From contig NZ_AEDD01000005.1 in NCBI RefSeq assembly GCF_000179615.1, positions 225,928-289,927 of the forward strand: a stretch of 64,000 nt of DNA. Reading direction: 5' to 3'. Both the position numbers and the translations under genes were made by a program. How positions within the stretch are numbered: position 1 is the stretch's first letter; every line of letters begins with the position of its first letter. Source of the stretch: Paenibacillus curdlanolyticus YK9. GTDB lineage: Bacteria > Bacillota > Bacilli > Paenibacillales > Paenibacillaceae. Below, piece by piece: positions 1 to 11,316 of this stretch. The notes under the pieces were generated by a model. It was not told where the DNA came from and made no database searches. It saw only the letters and a program-made list of their open reading frames with translations.

Positions 1-1583
1 CCGCGACGTTGGCTGCGATAAGTTGTTACTGGCAGTCGCTTCACGTAACCGGAATGCGTGATCGAAATAATGACATCCTCACGAGGAATTAGATCCTCGT
101 CTAGAATCTCGTCTTCTCCGATTGTGATTTCCGTTCGACGGTCATCGCCGAAGCGCTCTTTTATTTCGTTAAGTTCTGTGCTGATGATATCCAGAACAAG
201 CTGTTCGTCCGCCAAAATCGCTTTATACTCCGCAATCTTCGCCAGCAGCTCTGCATATTCAGCCTCGATTTTATCGCGCTCCAAGCCGGTGAGACGTTGC
301 AGACGCATATCGAGAATCGCTTGTGCTTGTTCGAGTGAGAGCGAGAAACGGGTAATTAACCCTTCACGTGCTTCATCCGCTGTACGCGATCCACGGATCA
401 GTGCAATGACTTCATCCAAGTGGTCGAGTGCAATCCGCAGACCTTCGAGAATATGGGCTCTTGCTTCCGCCTTCTTCAGGTCGTACTCCGTACGGCGGCG
501 GATGATCTCAATTTGATGCTGCAGGTAGTGATACAGCATATCGCGCAAATTGAGAACTTTCGGCTCACGATTGACTAGTGCCAACATGTTTATGCCGAAG
601 GTGGACTGCATCTGCGTCTGCTTATACAAATTATTAAGCACAACGTTCGGGTTAACGTCCCGGCGCAGTTCGATTACAACGCGCATGCCGTTGCGGTCCG
701 ATTCATCGCGAAGGTCTGTAATGCCTTCGATCTTTTTCTCCCGAACCAGCTCGGCGATCTTCTCCACCAATCTCGCCTTAATTACTTGATAAGGCAGCTC
801 ATGAACGATAATGCGAGCTTTGCCGCCATTATCTTCGATGATTGCGCGAGCGCGCATCGTTACAGAGCCGCGCCCAGTTGTATAAGCTTGCCGGATGCCT
901 GAGTGGCCCATTACGTAGCCGTAAGTCGGGAAATCCGGGCCTTTAATATATTCCATTAATTCGATGGACGTAATATCAGGGTTAACGATAAGCGCCTGTA
1001 CCCCGTCAATGACTTCGCGCAAATTGTGAGGTGGGATATTCGTAGCCATACCTACCGCAATACCCGTTACACCGTTAACCAGCAGATTCGGGTAGCGCGA
1101 AGGGAGAACAACTGGCTCATGTTCTTCACCATCATAGTTGGGAGCAAAATCAACGGTATCTTTGTTCAGATCGCGGAGCAGCTCCATTGCAATCTTGGAA
1201 AGCCTTGCTTCTGTATATCGCATTGCTGCTGCCATATCGCCATCGATGGAACCGAAGTTGCCGTGGCCATCAACCAGCATGTTGCGCATTGAGAAATCTT
1301 GCGCCATACGGACCATAGATTCGTATACAGCCGAGTCACCATGCGGATGGTACTTACCGATAACTTCGCCTACGATCCGTGCTGATTTCTTATAAGGCTT
1401 GTCCGGTGACATGCCTAGCTCGGACATGGCATACAAAATGCGCCGGTGAACCGGTTTTAATCCATCCCGCACATCTGGCAATGCACGACTTACGATAATG
1501 CTCATGGCATAGTCCATGAACGAATCGCGCATCTCAATGCCAATATCGCGGTCTTTAATCTGAGAGCTTTGTTCTTCCGCCAT
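1..1583 (-). CDS. gyrA: DNA gyrase subunit A (3' end outside window)
   Basis: GyrA is the DNA-breaking and rejoining subunit of gyrase, which introduces negative supercoils with GyrB. The visible 527 codons cover the winged-helix/tower part and coiled coil; the C-terminal beta-pinwheel lies beyond the window edge. Translation from ATG at 1583 gives [15 protein letters not shown], then [14 protein letters not shown], the catalytic tyrosine in RYTEARL (Tyr123), and the quinolone-determining segment with Ser84 and Glu88 in the usual sensitive state. A strong ribosome site (aggagg) precedes the start. It lies on the same strand as gyrB but is separated from it by an opposite-strand gene, so it probably has its own promoter. 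Identity is certain. Confidence 0.97.
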   Translation of the reverse strand, partial: MAEEQSSQIKDRDIGIEMRDSFMDYAMSIIVSRALPDVRDGLKPVHRRILYAMSELGMSPDKPYKKSARIVGEVIGKYHPHGDSAVYESMVRMAQDFSMRNMLVDGHGNFGSIDGDMAAAMRYTEARLSKIAMELLRDLNKDTVDFAPNYDGEEHEPVVLPSRYPNLLVNGVTGIAVGMATNIPPHNLREVIDGVQALIVNPDITSIELMEYIKGPDFPTYGYVMGHSGIRQAYTTGRGSVTMRARAIIEDNGGKARIIVHELPYQVIKARLVEKIAELVREKKIEGITDLRDESDRNGMRVVIELRRDVNPNVVLNNLYKQTQMQSTFGINMLALVNREPKVLNLRDMLYHYLQHQIEIIRRRTEYDLKKAEARAHILEGLRIALDHLDEVIALIRGSRTADEAREGLITRFSLSLEQAQAILDMRLQRLTGLERDKIEAEYAELLAKIAEYKAILADEQLVLDIISTELNEIKERFGDDRRTEITIGEDEILDEDLIPREDVIISITHSGYVKRLPVTTYRSQRR

Positions 1584-1936
1584 TGTTATCCTCCTGACGT
1601 ATTCTGCAAACGATACAGCTCGCGTTATGCGTCGCACTATCGCTATGAATGAATCAACCTAAATGAGGTTGACTGTACAATCGAATCCGTCTGATGACAT
1701 CATCGCCGGCCTGCGGCTTATACGATGCAAGCCGACTTAACCGCATTAAAATTGTTAGTCTATTCCTTTCACAAAGCTGTGCAGCTTAAACCTGCTTCGT
1801 GCAGTAATATGACTTCCTGCTAAATCAGGGCGATTCCGATGCAGAAAATGTGTTACTCGCCCTTCGCTTTCAACTGAATTCCGCCATATGATAATGAGGA
1901 ATACGAGTACTTACGCCGCAATAGGCATACCTCTTT

Positions 1937-1965
1937 ATTATATCATCGATTTCCACCTCTGTCTC
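1937..1965 (-). promoter_or_regulatory. Putative gyrA promoter
   Basis: On the minus strand a perfect TATAAT (1937-1942) lies 17 nt from GAGACA (1960-1965), a 4/6 match to the sigma-A -35 box. It is upstream of gyrA, with a leader of about 350 nt. The rest of the 1584-2018 gap shows no convincing gene or RNA structure. Inferred from consensus only. Confidence 0.4.
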
Positions 1966-2018
1966 GTTTGGCTGTCGAATGATCGGGATAGTTTTATGGT
2001 GAAAGGCGGAGTTGAAGA

Positions 2019-2777
2019 TTGGCTATTCAACGTGTTCAGAGTAAGTGGGCGAAGACGACAGCCCTGTTGTGTTCCGAGCAGATGCGCCAATATATTCCCG
2101 AAACATCACCGTTTCGACGTGAAACGATTCGTGCCATGCTTGATCAGCACCAGATGGTGTACGTCAAACCCGACCTGGGCACGTTTGGCCATGGCGTTAT
2201 AAGAGTCGACAAATTACAGCATCATTCGTGGTCCTATCAATTCCAGCTTGGCAAGAGAATTCGACGTTTTTCTACGTTTGACAGCATGTATAAACAGTTG
2301 GCTGCTGTTCAATCGGGCAAGCGTTATTTGATCCAAAAAGGCATTCATCTGCTAAAGCATCAAAACCGTAGATTCGACCTTCGCGTAATGGTGCAGCATA
2401 ATATGCAAGGCATGTGGGAAACGACCGGCATTATCGGCCGGCTCGGCCACCCTGCCAAAATCGTAACGAACTATCATAGCGGCGGCACACCGCTATCCTT
2501 TCAAACGCTTATGTCCTCCCACCTGCCAGAATTCGAACAGACGAATCTACTCAACAGGCTGTCGGTACTGGGGGTCAATACTGCGCAGCAGCTGCAGACC
2601 CATTATCCCGGACTAAAAGAGATCGGAATCGACATCGCTCTCGGCACGGATATGCATCCATGGATTCTTGAGGTTAATACGTTACCGGACCCTTTTCTAT
2701 TTCGCAAGCTAAAGGACCGCATGGTGTTCAAACGAATATACAGGTATGCGGTCGGGTACGGCCGATTCAAAAAGTAG
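2019..2777 (+). CDS. YheC/YheD-family ATP-grasp protein
   Basis: This 252-aa protein resembles the YheC/YheD ATP-grasp family, which in bacilli includes spore-coat-associated proteins of unknown substrate. Family-like segments are VYVKPDLGTFGHGVIRV near residue 48 (nucleotide-binding region), RFDLRVMVQ near residue 120 and the C-terminal ILEVNTLPDPF, whose acidic and Asn residues match ATP-grasp Mg-ATP ligands. At 252 aa it is shorter than YheC or YheD themselves (about 360-450 aa), so it is an ATP-grasp core without the N-terminal part. The start is TTG at 2019, preceded by ggcgga. It sits between gyrA and gyrB but reads the opposite way. The substrate is unknown. Confidence 0.75.
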   Translation: MAIQRVQSKWAKTTALLCSEQMRQYIPETSPFRRETIRAMLDQHQMVYVKPDLGTFGHGVIRVDKLQHHSWSYQFQLGKRIRRFSTFDSMYKQLAAVQSGKRYLIQKGIHLLKHQNRRFDLRVMVQHNMQGMWETTGIIGRLGHPAKIVTNYHSGGTPLSFQTLMSSHLPEFEQTNLLNRLSVLGVNTAQQLQTHYPGLKEIGIDIALGTDMHPWILEVNTLPDPFLFRKLKDRMVFKRIYRYAVGYGRFKK

Positions 2778-2792
2778 CATAGCGCGATTGCG

Positions 2793-2829
2793 CAAAAAAG
2801 CCGCAAACCTGTGTTAGGTTATGCGGCTT
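2793..2829 (-). terminator. Rho-independent terminator of gyrB
   Basis: Inverted repeat AAGCCGC...GCGGCTT with inner AACCT/AGGTT pairing; on the minus strand it is followed by a run of six T. It ends the gyrB transcript and may partly stop read-through from the converging ATP-grasp gene. Confidence 0.8.
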
Positions 2830-2853
2830 CGTTATGGTCCAAACTCGATTCGT

Positions 2854-4773
<1,920 letters not shown>

Positions 4774-4819
4774 CTACTCCTCTCGACTGCTTCTCCTGAT
4801 TGCGATTCGGCCCGCCGAC

Positions 4820-5068
4820 TTAATAAGCCGCAAAATGATGGGCCCGCTTCTTCAGCGTGGAGGATGAAATCGGCGAATAATATATTTTATGCTTAGTGAG
4901 CACGATCGACTTAGGTTCCTCTTCACCAATCGTCTCGACGTCCTTGCGTTTGCGTGCGCCCGCTACGAATTGTTTGGAAAGCTTGGACGATTGCTCAATC
5001 GATATATCGAAAATGGCGACCAGTTCCGCTGCCCGAATGATTTTCTCTCCGCCCAAATGAATATACAT
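4820..5068 (-). CDS. remB: Extracellular matrix regulator RemB (DUF370)
   Basis: An 82-aa DUF370 protein corresponding to B. subtilis YaaB/RemB, a small DNA-binding-type regulator related to RemA that promotes biofilm-matrix gene expression. It begins MYIHLGGEKIIRAAELVAIFD, characteristic of this family, and has SIVLTKHKIYYSPISSSTL near the C-terminus. It lies between recF and gyrB as in Bacillus, probably co-transcribed, and has a gaggac-type ribosome site. The role in this organism is inferred from B. subtilis. Confidence 0.88.
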   Translation of the reverse strand: MYIHLGGEKIIRAAELVAIFDISIEQSSKLSKQFVAGARKRKDVETIGEEEPKSIVLTKHKIYYSPISSSTLKKRAHHFAAY

Positions 5069-5112
5069 TCGCAGTCCTCCCTTTCGCTAAAACGCCATTA
5101 TTCTTTAACGCA

Positions 5113-6216
5113 TTACCGCATGACACGTCCTTCTTGAACATGATAAATGCCGGCATCCTGAAGTTTGCCGACATCGACGCTCTCAAGACCGGTCGCTGTA
5201 ATAAACGTTTGAACTTTGGATTGGAATGTCTCGATTAATTGCGTCTGGCGATTGCGATCCAGCTCGGACAGCACATCATCAAGCAGCAGGAGCGGATACT
5301 CTCCAATCTCCTCGCGAATTAATTCGATTTCCGCCAGCTTAAGAGATAATGCAGTCGTTCGTTGTTGTCCTTGGGAACCGAACGTCTGTGCCTCTTTGCC
5401 ATTAATAAAGAACATTAAATCATCACGATGAGGGCCAACAAGCGTTGTTCCTCTGCGTATTTCTTGCTCTTTCACCTGTGTTAACTTTAACATAAAATGC
5501 TCAAATAAAACAGATTCATCTTCAAACTCGAACGATGGCTTGTAAGAAACCGTTAATTGTTCGGATCCAGCCGTTATTCCTGCATGAATTTGCTCTGCCC
5601 ATTGTTGGAGCTTATGAATAAAGTATTTCCTTTTTTTTATAATTTTAACACCAAAATCCGCCAGCTGCGCATTCCACACCTCAAGCAGTCCCTGTTTGTC
5701 GCCGCCTGAGGACCAAAGCGTCTTCAGATAGTTATTGCGCTGAACGAGCACCTTGCTGTATTGCTGCAGCGTATGCAAATAACCGGGCTGTACCTGCCCG
5801 ATTTCCATGTCTAGAAACCGACGGCGTACGCCCGGCGTTCCTTTCACAATCTCCAAATCCTCTGGCGCAAACATGACGACATTCAACGAGCCGACGAAGT
5901 CGCTCAAACGTCGTTGCTCCAAGCCATTGATCTTAGCTTTCTTGCCTTGCGCCGACAACATCAGATCCAACTTGACTGTACCGTATTGCTTGTCTGCTTC
6001 CCCATGGATATGTGCATCCGTCCCATTCCAACCAATGAGCTCCTTGTCCTTGGCTGTCCGGTGGGACTTGGTAAGGGCGAGGGCGAAGATTGATTCAAGA
6101 AGGTTTGTCTTCCCTTGCGCATTGGGCCCGATAAACAGATTTACTTTACTGTTCGTATCAAGTTCGAGTTCTGCATAGTTTCGATAGTTGCGCAGGGCGA
6201 TTCGTTTCAGAAACAA
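5113..6216 (-). CDS. recF: DNA replication and repair protein RecF
   Basis: RecF is an SMC-like ATPase that helps load RecA at gapped DNA with RecO and RecR. The 367-aa product has the usual length: Walker A GPNAQGKTNLLES near residues 30-40, signature region FGSQGQQRTTALSLKLAE and Walker B LLLLDDVLSELD near residues 305-316. It begins MFLKRIALRNYRNY, typical of RecF. It lies 41 nt after the S4-domain gene yaaA, in the conserved dnaN-yaaA-recF order. No anomaly seen. Confidence 0.97.
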   Translation of the reverse strand: MFLKRIALRNYRNYAELELDTNSKVNLFIGPNAQGKTNLLESIFALALTKSHRTAKDKELIGWNGTDAHIHGEADKQYGTVKLDLMLSAQGKKAKINGLEQRRLSDFVGSLNVVMFAPEDLEIVKGTPGVRRRFLDMEIGQVQPGYLHTLQQYSKVLVQRNNYLKTLWSSGGDKQGLLEVWNAQLADFGVKIIKKRKYFIHKLQQWAEQIHAGITAGSEQLTVSYKPSFEFEDESVLFEHFMLKLTQVKEQEIRRGTTLVGPHRDDLMFFINGKEAQTFGSQGQQRTTALSLKLAEIELIREEIGEYPLLLLDDVLSELDRNRQTQLIETFQSKVQTFITATGLESVDVGKLQDAGIYHVQEGRVMR

Positions 6217-6257
6217 ATGTCTTCAGCCCCCGATACTGCGTATTCTTTCATTCTCAC

Positions 6258-6473
6258 TTAACGTCGAGTGACCGTAAATGAACCAAAGCCCTGAACATTC
6301 ACGACATCGCCCGCATAGAGCTTGCGTCCCCGCCGGTTGTCAGCCTCGCCATTAATCAAGATTTCATTTTCCTGTAGAAAAAACTTCGCTTGTCCGCCGG
6401 AATCGATGCAGTCCGACAGCTTTAAAAACTGCCCAAGCGCGATATATTCCGTTCCGATTGCAATTTCTTTCAT
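6258..6473 (-). CDS. yaaA: S4-domain RNA-binding protein YaaA
   Basis: A 71-aa S4-like RNA-binding protein, always found between dnaN and recF in bacilli. The protein is little more than the S4 fold: YIALGQFLKLSDCIDSGGQAK followed by the ILINGEADNRRGRKLYAGD loop that contacts RNA in S4 domains. In B. subtilis it is linked to ribosome assembly; here that role is inferred by position and similarity. It starts at ATG 6473, 17 nt after dnaN ends. Confidence 0.92.
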   Translation of the reverse strand: MKEIAIGTEYIALGQFLKLSDCIDSGGQAKFFLQENEILINGEADNRRGRKLYAGDVVNVQGFGSFTVTRR

Positions 6474-6490
6474 TCGATGTCGCTCCGTTT

Positions 6491-7633
6491 CTAGCCCGTC
6501 GTACGATACGGCAAAATAATATAGGTGCTATGCGGATGATCCGCCGGGCGAATGATAATCGGGCTCATGGCGCCCGTAAATTGAATATTCAGCTGCTCGC
6601 TATCAATAACCTTCAGCACATCAAGCATATATTTGGAGTTAAACGCGATACGAAGCGCTTCTCCTTCCATTTTGAACGCTTCGAGCTGCTCGGTTACGCG
6701 GCCCAGCTCGGATGAGCTCGACGAAATTTCGATACCGCCATGTTCCAGCGTAATGAGGCGAACGATGTTCGTTTTTTCTTCGCGGCTCATGAGGTAAGCA
6801 CGGTCGATTGCATCGGTTAATTTTTTTGTATCCACAACGAGTTCTGTTTTGTAAGACTGCGGAATAATCTTGGAAGTGTCGGGATAGGTTCCGTCGAGCA
6901 GTCGGGAGTAGAACAGAACGCTGCCGATTTTAAATAAAGCCTGATTATCCGCAACTACCATCTCTACAAGCGCAGATGCATCTGGAATTAGGCGTGAAAG
7001 CTCATTCAATGTCTTAGCCGAAATAACGACGTTGGAGAATCGGAGGCTTGGCAATGTATCCACATGTGCAGAACGGTTCGCAAGCCGATGACGGTCTGTG
7101 GCTACGAAACGTAGCTCGCCTTCGAAGAGATTGACAAGCGCTCCCGTCAAAATCGGTGTTTGCTCACTTGTAGATGCAGCAAATACCGTTTGGCGAATAA
7201 GCGATTTCAGCAGATCGCCTGGAATTTGAAGTACGTCGCTTTGTTCAATAGACGGCAGCACCGGGAATTCCTCTGGATCGAGTCCGACCATTTGAATATC
7301 GGTGGAGCCTGAACGAATCATCGTAATAAATTGTTCGCCAACCTCGATTTCGACTTCGTCGGACGGAAGCTTTTTAACGATCTCTACGATAAATTTGGAC
7401 GGCAATACGACACTGCCTGGCTTATCTACTTTAGCGACGATGGAATCTCCGGATTCAACGGGAATGAAGCTTTGGATTGAAATATCGGTATCGCTCGCTG
7501 TCAGCGTTATGCCTTGATGGGTTACATCGAATTTAATACCGCCAAGAATCGGAATAGCCGGTCGTGTCGAAGCAGCTTTCGCTACTTGTTGAATCGCGTC
7601 GTTTAATTCATTTTTTGCAATGGACAGTTTCAT
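6491..7633 (-). CDS. dnaN: DNA polymerase III beta sliding clamp
   Basis: The beta clamp forms a ring that tethers the replicative polymerase to DNA. I take ATG 7633 (MKLSIAKNELNDAIQQV) as the start because aggagtg lies just upstream; an in-frame extension to 7687 lacks this support. The 380-aa length and three-fold internal architecture are typical. The hydrophobic clamp-partner pocket is represented by the C-terminal region ending SPIIIRPADHPHSTYIILPYRTTG, where Firmicute clamps end in an M/L-P-x-R motif. It lies downstream of dnaA across a 217-nt gap that carries DnaA-box-like sites. Confidence 0.97.
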   Translation of the reverse strand: MKLSIAKNELNDAIQQVAKAASTRPAIPILGGIKFDVTHQGITLTASDTDISIQSFIPVESGDSIVAKVDKPGSVVLPSKFIVEIVKKLPSDEVEIEVGEQFITMIRSGSTDIQMVGLDPEEFPVLPSIEQSDVLQIPGDLLKSLIRQTVFAASTSEQTPILTGALVNLFEGELRFVATDRHRLANRSAHVDTLPSLRFSNVVISAKTLNELSRLIPDASALVEMVVADNQALFKIGSVLFYSRLLDGTYPDTSKIIPQSYKTELVVDTKKLTDAIDRAYLMSREEKTNIVRLITLEHGGIEISSSSSELGRVTEQLEAFKMEGEALRIAFNSKYMLDVLKVIDSEQLNIQFTGAMSPIIIRPADHPHSTYIILPYRTTG

Positions 7634-7762
7634 GATTTTCACTCCTATAACGAGAGTCCGATAGGGATCGGCATTCTGCTTTCGCAAGAAGGCGACGAAT
7701 GTCGTTTATTGACGTTGTTTAATAATTTAAAACAGTAGTAGTAGCAGTAGGCGACCTGAATA

Positions 7763-7833
7763 TGTGGATAAGCCTCGAGAACGTTGATGAAGCAAGCCTA
7801 TCCACATGTGCATAGCTTGTGCATAGGCTTGCT
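7763..7833. other. dnaA-dnaN intergenic DnaA-box cluster and inverted repeat
   Basis: The gap between dnaA and dnaN contains one perfect DnaA box (TGTGGATAA, 7763-7771) and one with a single mismatch (CTATCCACA, 7798-7806). Two further TGTGCATAG half-matches are at 7807 and 7818. The mismatched box lies in an inverted repeat AGCAAGCCTAT/ATAGGCTTGCT (7791-7801 and 7823-7833). In B. subtilis the unwinding part of oriC lies downstream of dnaA; this stretch occupies the equivalent place. Function is inferred. Confidence 0.6.
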
Positions 7834-7850
7834 TCGTTGTTCTACGTTAT

Positions 7851-9197
7851 TCACGTATGATTTTTAATTTTCTCGGTCAGGTTTTGTAGAATTTTGTAAA
7901 GATCCGGATCCGTCTTGAGCTGAGTCGTAATTTTCTCATGCGCATGGATGACGGTTGTATGGTCACGGCCGCCGAACGCTTCGCCAATCTTGGGCAGCGA
8001 GTAGTCGGTCAATTCACGAGATAGGTACATCGCAATTTGCCTTGGATAAGCAACCGCTTTGGTCCTTTTCCTCGCTTTAAACTCCTCCAGCCGCAGCCCG
8101 TAAAACTCGCCAACCTTATGTTGAATATCCTGAATCGTAATCATTTTAGGCCGGCTTGATGGAATGATATCCTTCAACGCTTCAGCTGCTAAATGAGACG
8201 AAATATCTTCATTAATGAGCGAAGAATAGGCAACGACGCGGATAAGCGCGCCTTCGAGCTCACGGATGTTCGTATCAATCTGGTTTGCGATGTAGACCAT
8301 TGCTTCATTCGGAATTTCCAGGTTCTCTGCCTTTGCCTTCTTGCGAAGAATGGCGATCCGGGTTTCCAAATCTGGCGCTTGAATATCCGTTATTAATCCC
8401 CATTCGAACCGGGAACGAAGCCGTTCCTCAAGCGTCGGGATCTCCTTCGGCGTACGGTCGCTGGAGATAATAATTTGCTTTCTTTCCTCATGCAATGCAT
8501 TGAACGTATGGAAAAACTCTTCCTGCGTACCGTCTTTGCCCGCCAGAAATTGAATGTCGTCAATGAGCAGCACATCGATGTTGCGGTATTTGTTCCGAAA
8601 ACTCTCGCCGCGGTTGTCTCGAATGGCGTTGATGAACTCGTTCGTGAATTTCTCGGATGAAATATACATAACTTTAGTGCTCGGATTATGATCCAAAATA
8701 TAATGCCCGATGGCGTGCATAAGATGAGTTTTGCCTAGTCCAACTCCCCCGTATAGGAAAAGCGGGTTGTACGCTTTGGCTGGCGCTTCTGCAACTGCGA
8801 GCGATGCCGCGTGGGCAAATCGGTTGTTGGCGCCTATTACAAATGTATCAAACGTATATTTGGGATTAAGCAAATGGGTGAAGGGCTCATCCGAAGCGAC
8901 GGGCACTTGCACGGCCACTGGCAAAGGCTGTGCGGGCTCTGGCGCTCGGTTTTCTTCAATTATGAATTTCACGTCGACTTGCCGTCCCAGAAATTCGAAC
9001 ATAGTCGTTCGGACAAGCTTGGTGTATCGGCTTTCCAGCCATTCGGCCGCAAACGTCGTTGGCGCGGTTACGACGAGAACTTCACCGTCAAGCTCGGCTT
9101 TCGTCGCTTTGAACCACGTATCGAAGCTCGGCTTACTAAGCTTCGTCTGGATGACCGACAGCACTTGCTGCCACATATCCGGGGTATGGCTGTCCAC
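7851..9197 (-). CDS. dnaA: Chromosomal replication initiator DnaA
   Basis: DnaA is the AAA+ initiator that binds DnaA boxes and opens oriC. The 448-aa product has domain I ([13 protein letters not shown] onward), a variable linker around residues 90-110, the AAA+ domain with Walker [16 protein letters not shown] and Walker [10 protein letters not shown], and the C-terminal DNA-binding domain with [11 protein letters not shown]. The start is GTG at 9197, preceded by aggagtg. Weak initiation codons are common for dnaA. DnaA boxes flank the gene on both sides, consistent with a bipartite origin and autoregulation. Confidence 0.98.
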   Translation of the reverse strand: MDSHTPDMWQQVLSVIQTKLSKPSFDTWFKATKAELDGEVLVVTAPTTFAAEWLESRYTKLVRTTMFEFLGRQVDVKFIIEENRAPEPAQPLPVAVQVPVASDEPFTHLLNPKYTFDTFVIGANNRFAHAASLAVAEAPAKAYNPLFLYGGVGLGKTHLMHAIGHYILDHNPSTKVMYISSEKFTNEFINAIRDNRGESFRNKYRNIDVLLIDDIQFLAGKDGTQEEFFHTFNALHEERKQIIISSDRTPKEIPTLEERLRSRFEWGLITDIQAPDLETRIAILRKKAKAENLEIPNEAMVYIANQIDTNIRELEGALIRVVAYSSLINEDISSHLAAEALKDIIPSSRPKMITIQDIQHKVGEFYGLRLEEFKARKRTKAVAYPRQIAMYLSRELTDYSLPKIGEAFGGRDHTTVIHAHEKITTQLKTDPDLYKILQNLTEKIKNHT

Positions 9198-9408
9198 AGC
9201 GTGTCACTCCTTAATCTGAATGGCCAAACTGGCTCTGTAATGCGGGGTTCGTGACAAATATACGCAATGGCTTGGTCAGCCATCCACAGTATAAACGAAG
9301 GTAAACCCATAAACTATTAAGAGGGGAATTGATTTGTTCACAATGTTATCCACAGCCTGTTAATAAGATAGTTGTTCACAGGCCTGTATCCACACAGAAA
9401 ACATATCT

Positions 9409-9437
9409 ATCATAGCAAAAAGAGCCTTATATTACAA
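9409..9437 (-). promoter_or_regulatory. Putative dnaA promoter
   Basis: On the minus strand TTGTAA (9432-9437) and TATGAT (9409-9414) are 17 nt apart. DnaA boxes lie on both sides (9346-9394 and 9452-9481), so DnaA binding could repress its own transcription. Consensus match only. Confidence 0.55.
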
Positions 9438-9683
9438 CGAATCTGTCCGTTTTATCCACAAATCCTACAGGTTGTGTATAAATGTTATCGACAGCACAAG
9501 ATATTGTTTATAACTTGTTAAAATTCGACATAATTCGCCGGAACCGCTCAAAATCTATGCACATGTTATTAATTTTCGTCAAAAATCACAACGCAGCCTG
9601 TGCATATCCACAAAATTCGTCAACGCGCTCTCCAGCTGTGTACAACTTCCGTAGTGTGTCCAATTCTGGCTGCTGCGCGGCGG

Positions 9684-9712
9684 TTGACTTTTAATTACCG
9701 ACGTGGTTAAAT
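9684..9712 (+). promoter_or_regulatory. Putative rpmH promoter
   Basis: TTGACT (9684-9689), a 17-nt spacer and TTAAAT (9707-9712) form a sigma-A-type promoter about 165 nt upstream of rpmH, reading away from dnaA. Confidence 0.5.
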
Positions 9713-9876
9713 AAAAAAAGGTCTTTTTGAGGACTATTGGGTCATGTAATGATCCGTTTGAAACCGCAGTTTGGTGAAATGCTTCTTTAATGAAAGAATG
9801 CCGCAAGTTATGCGGAAGCATACTCTCTTCGGAGAAGGAGACATATCACGACACTTTTCAAGGAGGTGCAAACGAA

Positions 9877-10011
9877 ATGAGACCAACGTTTAAACCGAAC
9901 GTAAGCAAACGTAAAAAAGTACACGGCTTCCGTACTCGCATGAGCTCGAAGAACGGTCGTAAAGTATTGGCCGCTCGCCGTCAAAAAGGAAGAAAAGTGC
10001 TGAGCGCATAA
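9877..10011 (+). CDS. rpmH: Ribosomal protein L34
   Basis: L34 is a very basic 44-aa protein of the large ribosomal subunit. The reading frame at 9877 gives [18 protein letters not shown] followed by an Arg/Lys-rich helix ending GRKVLSA, a standard L34. A near-perfect aaggaggt ribosome site lies 10 nt upstream and decides this start over upstream in-frame ATGs. It heads the conserved rpmH-rnpA-spoIIIJ-jag order and is followed immediately by a strong terminator, so rnpA may depend on read-through or another promoter. Confidence 0.98.
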   Translation: MRPTFKPNVSKRKKVHGFRTRMSSKNGRKVLAARRQKGRKVLSA

Positions 10012-10015
10012 ATTG

Positions 10016-10045
10016 AAGACCACTGTGCGGTGGTCTTTTTTTTTA
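10016..10045 (+). terminator. Terminator after rpmH
   Basis: AAGACCAC/GTGGTCTT stem (10016-10023 and 10030-10037) followed by nine or more T. It separates the highly expressed rpmH from rnpA. Confidence 0.9.
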
Positions 10046-10093
10046 TCTATTTTTAGAACGACCTCTTTATTGAAGGAAGTGGGGTAGAGGAGC

Positions 10094-10441
10094 ATGCATC
10101 GCAAGCTGAGATTGAGGAATCGTGCAGATTTCAGTCGGATTTATCGAGGCGGAAAGTCGTTTGCCAATGGACAATTCGTTGTGTATTGGTCCAAGCAGCC
10201 TGCGGCTGAGCCATTTCGGCTTGGCGTATCGGCCAGCAAAAAGATTGGCAACGCCGTTATCCGCAATCGGATGCGCCGAGTCGTCAAGGAAATCGTTCGA
10301 CTGAATGCAGAGCGGATCGCGCCGCGGGTCGACCTTATTCTCATCGTTCGCAAGCCTGCCGTCGACATGAAGACGAAGGAACTGGAGCGGAGCGTGCTTC
10401 ATGTTTTGAAAAAAGCGGGGCTGTTGAAGCAGCGCGCTTAG
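10094..10441 (+). CDS. rnpA: Ribonuclease P protein component
   Basis: RnpA is the protein subunit of RNase P, which removes 5' leaders from tRNA precursors. The 115-aa basic protein starts MHRKLRLRNRADFSRIYRGGK and contains the family signature RNRMRRVVKEIVR near residues 56-68, the RNR box that contacts RNase P RNA. ATG 10094 has a gaggag ribosome site. It follows rpmH and precedes spoIIIJ, the usual order. Typical length; nothing odd. Confidence 0.96.
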   Translation: MHRKLRLRNRADFSRIYRGGKSFANGQFVVYWSKQPAAEPFRLGVSASKKIGNAVIRNRMRRVVKEIVRLNAERIAPRVDLILIVRKPAVDMKTKELERSVLHVLKKAGLLKQRA

Positions 10442-10488
10442 CCCGCTTTCGACCAATAGGACGAGTTGTTTATTTGGTACTAAGAATA

Positions 10489-10497
10489 TGGTATAGT
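10489..10497 (+). promoter_or_regulatory. Extended -10 promoter for spoIIIJ/yidC
   Basis: TGGTATAGT gives an extended -10 element (TGn plus TATAGT, 10492-10497), 43 nt before the spoIIIJ start. No good -35 is seen at 17 nt, as is common for extended -10 promoters. Confidence 0.4.
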
Positions 10498-10539
10498 TTA
10501 GTGTGGAAAAGCAATGGCTCTGACAGAGAGGAGTTTGTG

Positions 10540-11316
10540 ATGTTGTCCCGGATTTTGAAACAGAGATGGCTGCTTGTATTAGGGCTGGTGCTGCTTATGG
10601 CCACGCTAACGGGGTGTTCCTCGCATAACCAGACGATGACAACAGAGGATTTGTTGCAGGGTAACTTCTGGCAGAAAAACGTTGTCTACTGGTTCGCATT
10701 AGTGCTTGATACATTCGCAAAATGGTTCGGTGGCGAGTACGGTTTATCGATTCTGCTCCTGACGATTATTGTAAGAACGCTTATCTTGCCACTGACGCTG
10801 AAGCAATACCGCAGCTCGAAAGCAATGCAGGCCATCCAGCCTGAGCTCGAGCAATTGCGGAAGAAGCATAAAGACAATCCACAGCTTCTGCAGCAAGAAA
10901 CGATGAAGTTGTTCCAGCAAAACTCAGTGAATCCGATGGCGGGATGTCTGCCTATGATTGTGCAAATGCCGGTGTTTATCGCATTGTACAATGCCATCTA
11001 TATGAATAGCGCGATTCGCGAGCATCAATTCCTATGGTTGGAGCTTGGACAGAAAGACCCGTATCACATCTTGCCGATTATCGCTGCAATCACGACGTTT
11101 GTACAAACGAAAATGATGCAGTCCCAGCAGAAGACAACCATGCCTGGCATGCAAGCTATGCTGCTGATTTTCCCAGTCATGATCTTCGTTATGGCGCTCA
11201 GCTTCCCAGCTGCGCTGCCGCTCTACTGGATTTTCAGCAACCTGTACACAATCGTTCAGAACTACTTCCTGTACGTACGCCCATCCAAGCGTAAGGAGAG
11301 TGTTCCTGCAAAATGA
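10540..11316 (+). CDS. yidC: Membrane protein insertase YidC/SpoIIIJ (lipoprotein form)
   Basis: YidC-family insertase that places proteins into the cytoplasmic membrane; the B. subtilis copy next to jag, SpoIIIJ, is also needed for forespore gene activation. ATG 10540 follows an agaggagt site; it gives a 258-aa protein with a signal peptide ending in the lipobox LTGC, so the mature form is lipid-anchored. The core has several membrane segments, the hydrophilic-groove region with YGLSILLLTIIVRTLILPLTLKQYRSS and the cytoplasmic loop rich in Gln/Lys. Its TGA overlaps the ATG of jag, indicating translational coupling. Confidence 0.95.
   Translation: MLSRILKQRWLLVLGLVLLMATLTGCSSHNQTMTTEDLLQGNFWQKNVVYWFALVLDTFAKWFGGEYGLSILLLTIIVRTLILPLTLKQYRSSKAMQAIQPELEQLRKKHKDNPQLLQQETMKLFQQNSVNPMAGCLPMIVQMPVFIALYNAIYMNSAIREHQFLWLELGQKDPYHILPIIAAITTFVQTKMMQSQQKTTMPGMQAMLLIFPVMIFVMALSFPAALPLYWIFSNLYTIVQNYFLYVRPSKRKESVPAK

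Larger units (their letters stand above)
9198..9876. other. oriC-type region between dnaA and rpmH
   Basis: This 679-nt non-coding stretch holds perfect TTATCCACA boxes at 9346-9354 and 9452-9460 and a reverse box TGTGTATAA at 9473-9481. One-mismatch boxes are at 9386-9394 (GTATCCACA), 9485-9493 (TTATCGACA) and 9604-9612 (ATATCCACA). AT-rich tracts occur around 9401-9450 and 9495-9550. With the dnaA-dnaN cluster this gives the two-part arrangement known in Bacillus. Divergent promoters for dnaA and rpmH are inside it. No protein-coding gene is supported here. Confidence 0.85.
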
